A DNA stretch of 5,724 bases from Bacilli bacterium (GTDB lineage Bacteria; Bacillota_I; Bacilli_A; RFN20; CAG-826). This document shows positions 5,660 to 5,724 of this stretch, piece after piece. Where the stretch lies: contig CAAGAN010000002.1 in NCBI GenBank assembly GCA_900767825.1, positions 1 through 5,724 on the forward strand. The letters are read 5' to 3'. Below the pieces are notes generated by a model, which was not told the DNA's origin, did not search any database, and was given only the letters and a program-made list of their open reading frames with translations. Each line of letters begins with the position of its first letter. Position 1 is the first letter of the stretch. The position numbers were made by a program, and so were the translations under genes.

Positions 5660-5724
5660 CTATAACTCGATTAATTCGTCTTCAATATATTCCCTCCCCC
5701 TTATCGGCCTTGCGCCTACCTTGA
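5660..5724 (-). CDS. Partial minus-strand gene, C-terminal end, possibly Clp ATPase-like
   Basis: Reading the minus strand, 20 codons enter from the right edge and end at TAG (5660-5662). The peptide contains GARPIRG followed by REYIEDELIEL. Class I Clp/Hsp100 ATPases (ClpB, ClpC, ClpE) carry a C-terminal segment of the form GARPL(K/R)RAIQ...IEDPL. The resemblance is visible, but this copy lacks about three residues in the middle and stops soon after the IEDEL part, where intact Clp proteins usually continue. It may therefore be a decayed gene, a different family or chance. It would converge on the secreted-protein gene with 28 bases between stops. Only 65 bases are visible. Confidence 0.3.
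   Translation of the reverse strand, partial: KVGARPIRGREYIEDELIEL

Overview
The window is AT-rich. Every full-length gene ends in TAA or TAG, and every tryptophan is encoded by TGG, so the standard bacterial code fits. The composition, Shine-Dalgarno sites and family types suggest a low-GC Firmicutes-type bacterium, perhaps an uncultured gut lineage of Bacilli or Erysipelotrichia near the Mollicutes. This placement is inference; there is no rRNA or marker gene here.

Layout. (1) Positions 1-120 are the right end of a 33-bp tandem repeat array that runs off the left edge. Its last, decayed unit merges into the promoter of the first gene. (2) Positions 156-1520 encode an AAA+ ATPase of the AAA_14/DUF4143 type. 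It has intact Walker motifs and a nuclease-like C-terminal domain, and is followed by a clear intrinsic terminator. (3) Positions 1643-4849 hold four tightly packed plus-strand genes: two small coiled-coil proteins, a 628-residue coiled-coil protein with about five C-terminal membrane segments, and a six-span membrane protein with a charged, SHOCT-like tail. I recognise no known family for these four. They are the best candidate in the window for an undescribed system, plausibly a membrane-anchored coiled-coil complex. (4) Positions 4924-5136 encode a small XRE-type regulator with its own promoter and terminator. (5) Positions 5281-5631 encode a short secreted or membrane-anchored protein. I place its start at a TTG, because a near-consensus promoter overlaps the upstream ATG. 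(6) The last 65 bases look like the C-terminal end of a minus-strand gene that may resemble a Clp ATPase tail; this is weak.

How the parts may work together. The four packed genes are probably one transcript, with translation coupled at two junctions that lack a ribosome binding site. A set of alternating AAGAAA and TTTCTT hexamers sits both before the first operon gene and before the secreted-protein gene. This raises the possibility that one regulator, perhaps the XRE protein encoded between them, controls both. The ATPase with its repeat array appears to be a separate, possibly acquired, module: its terminator isolates it and its leucine codon choice differs from the operon.
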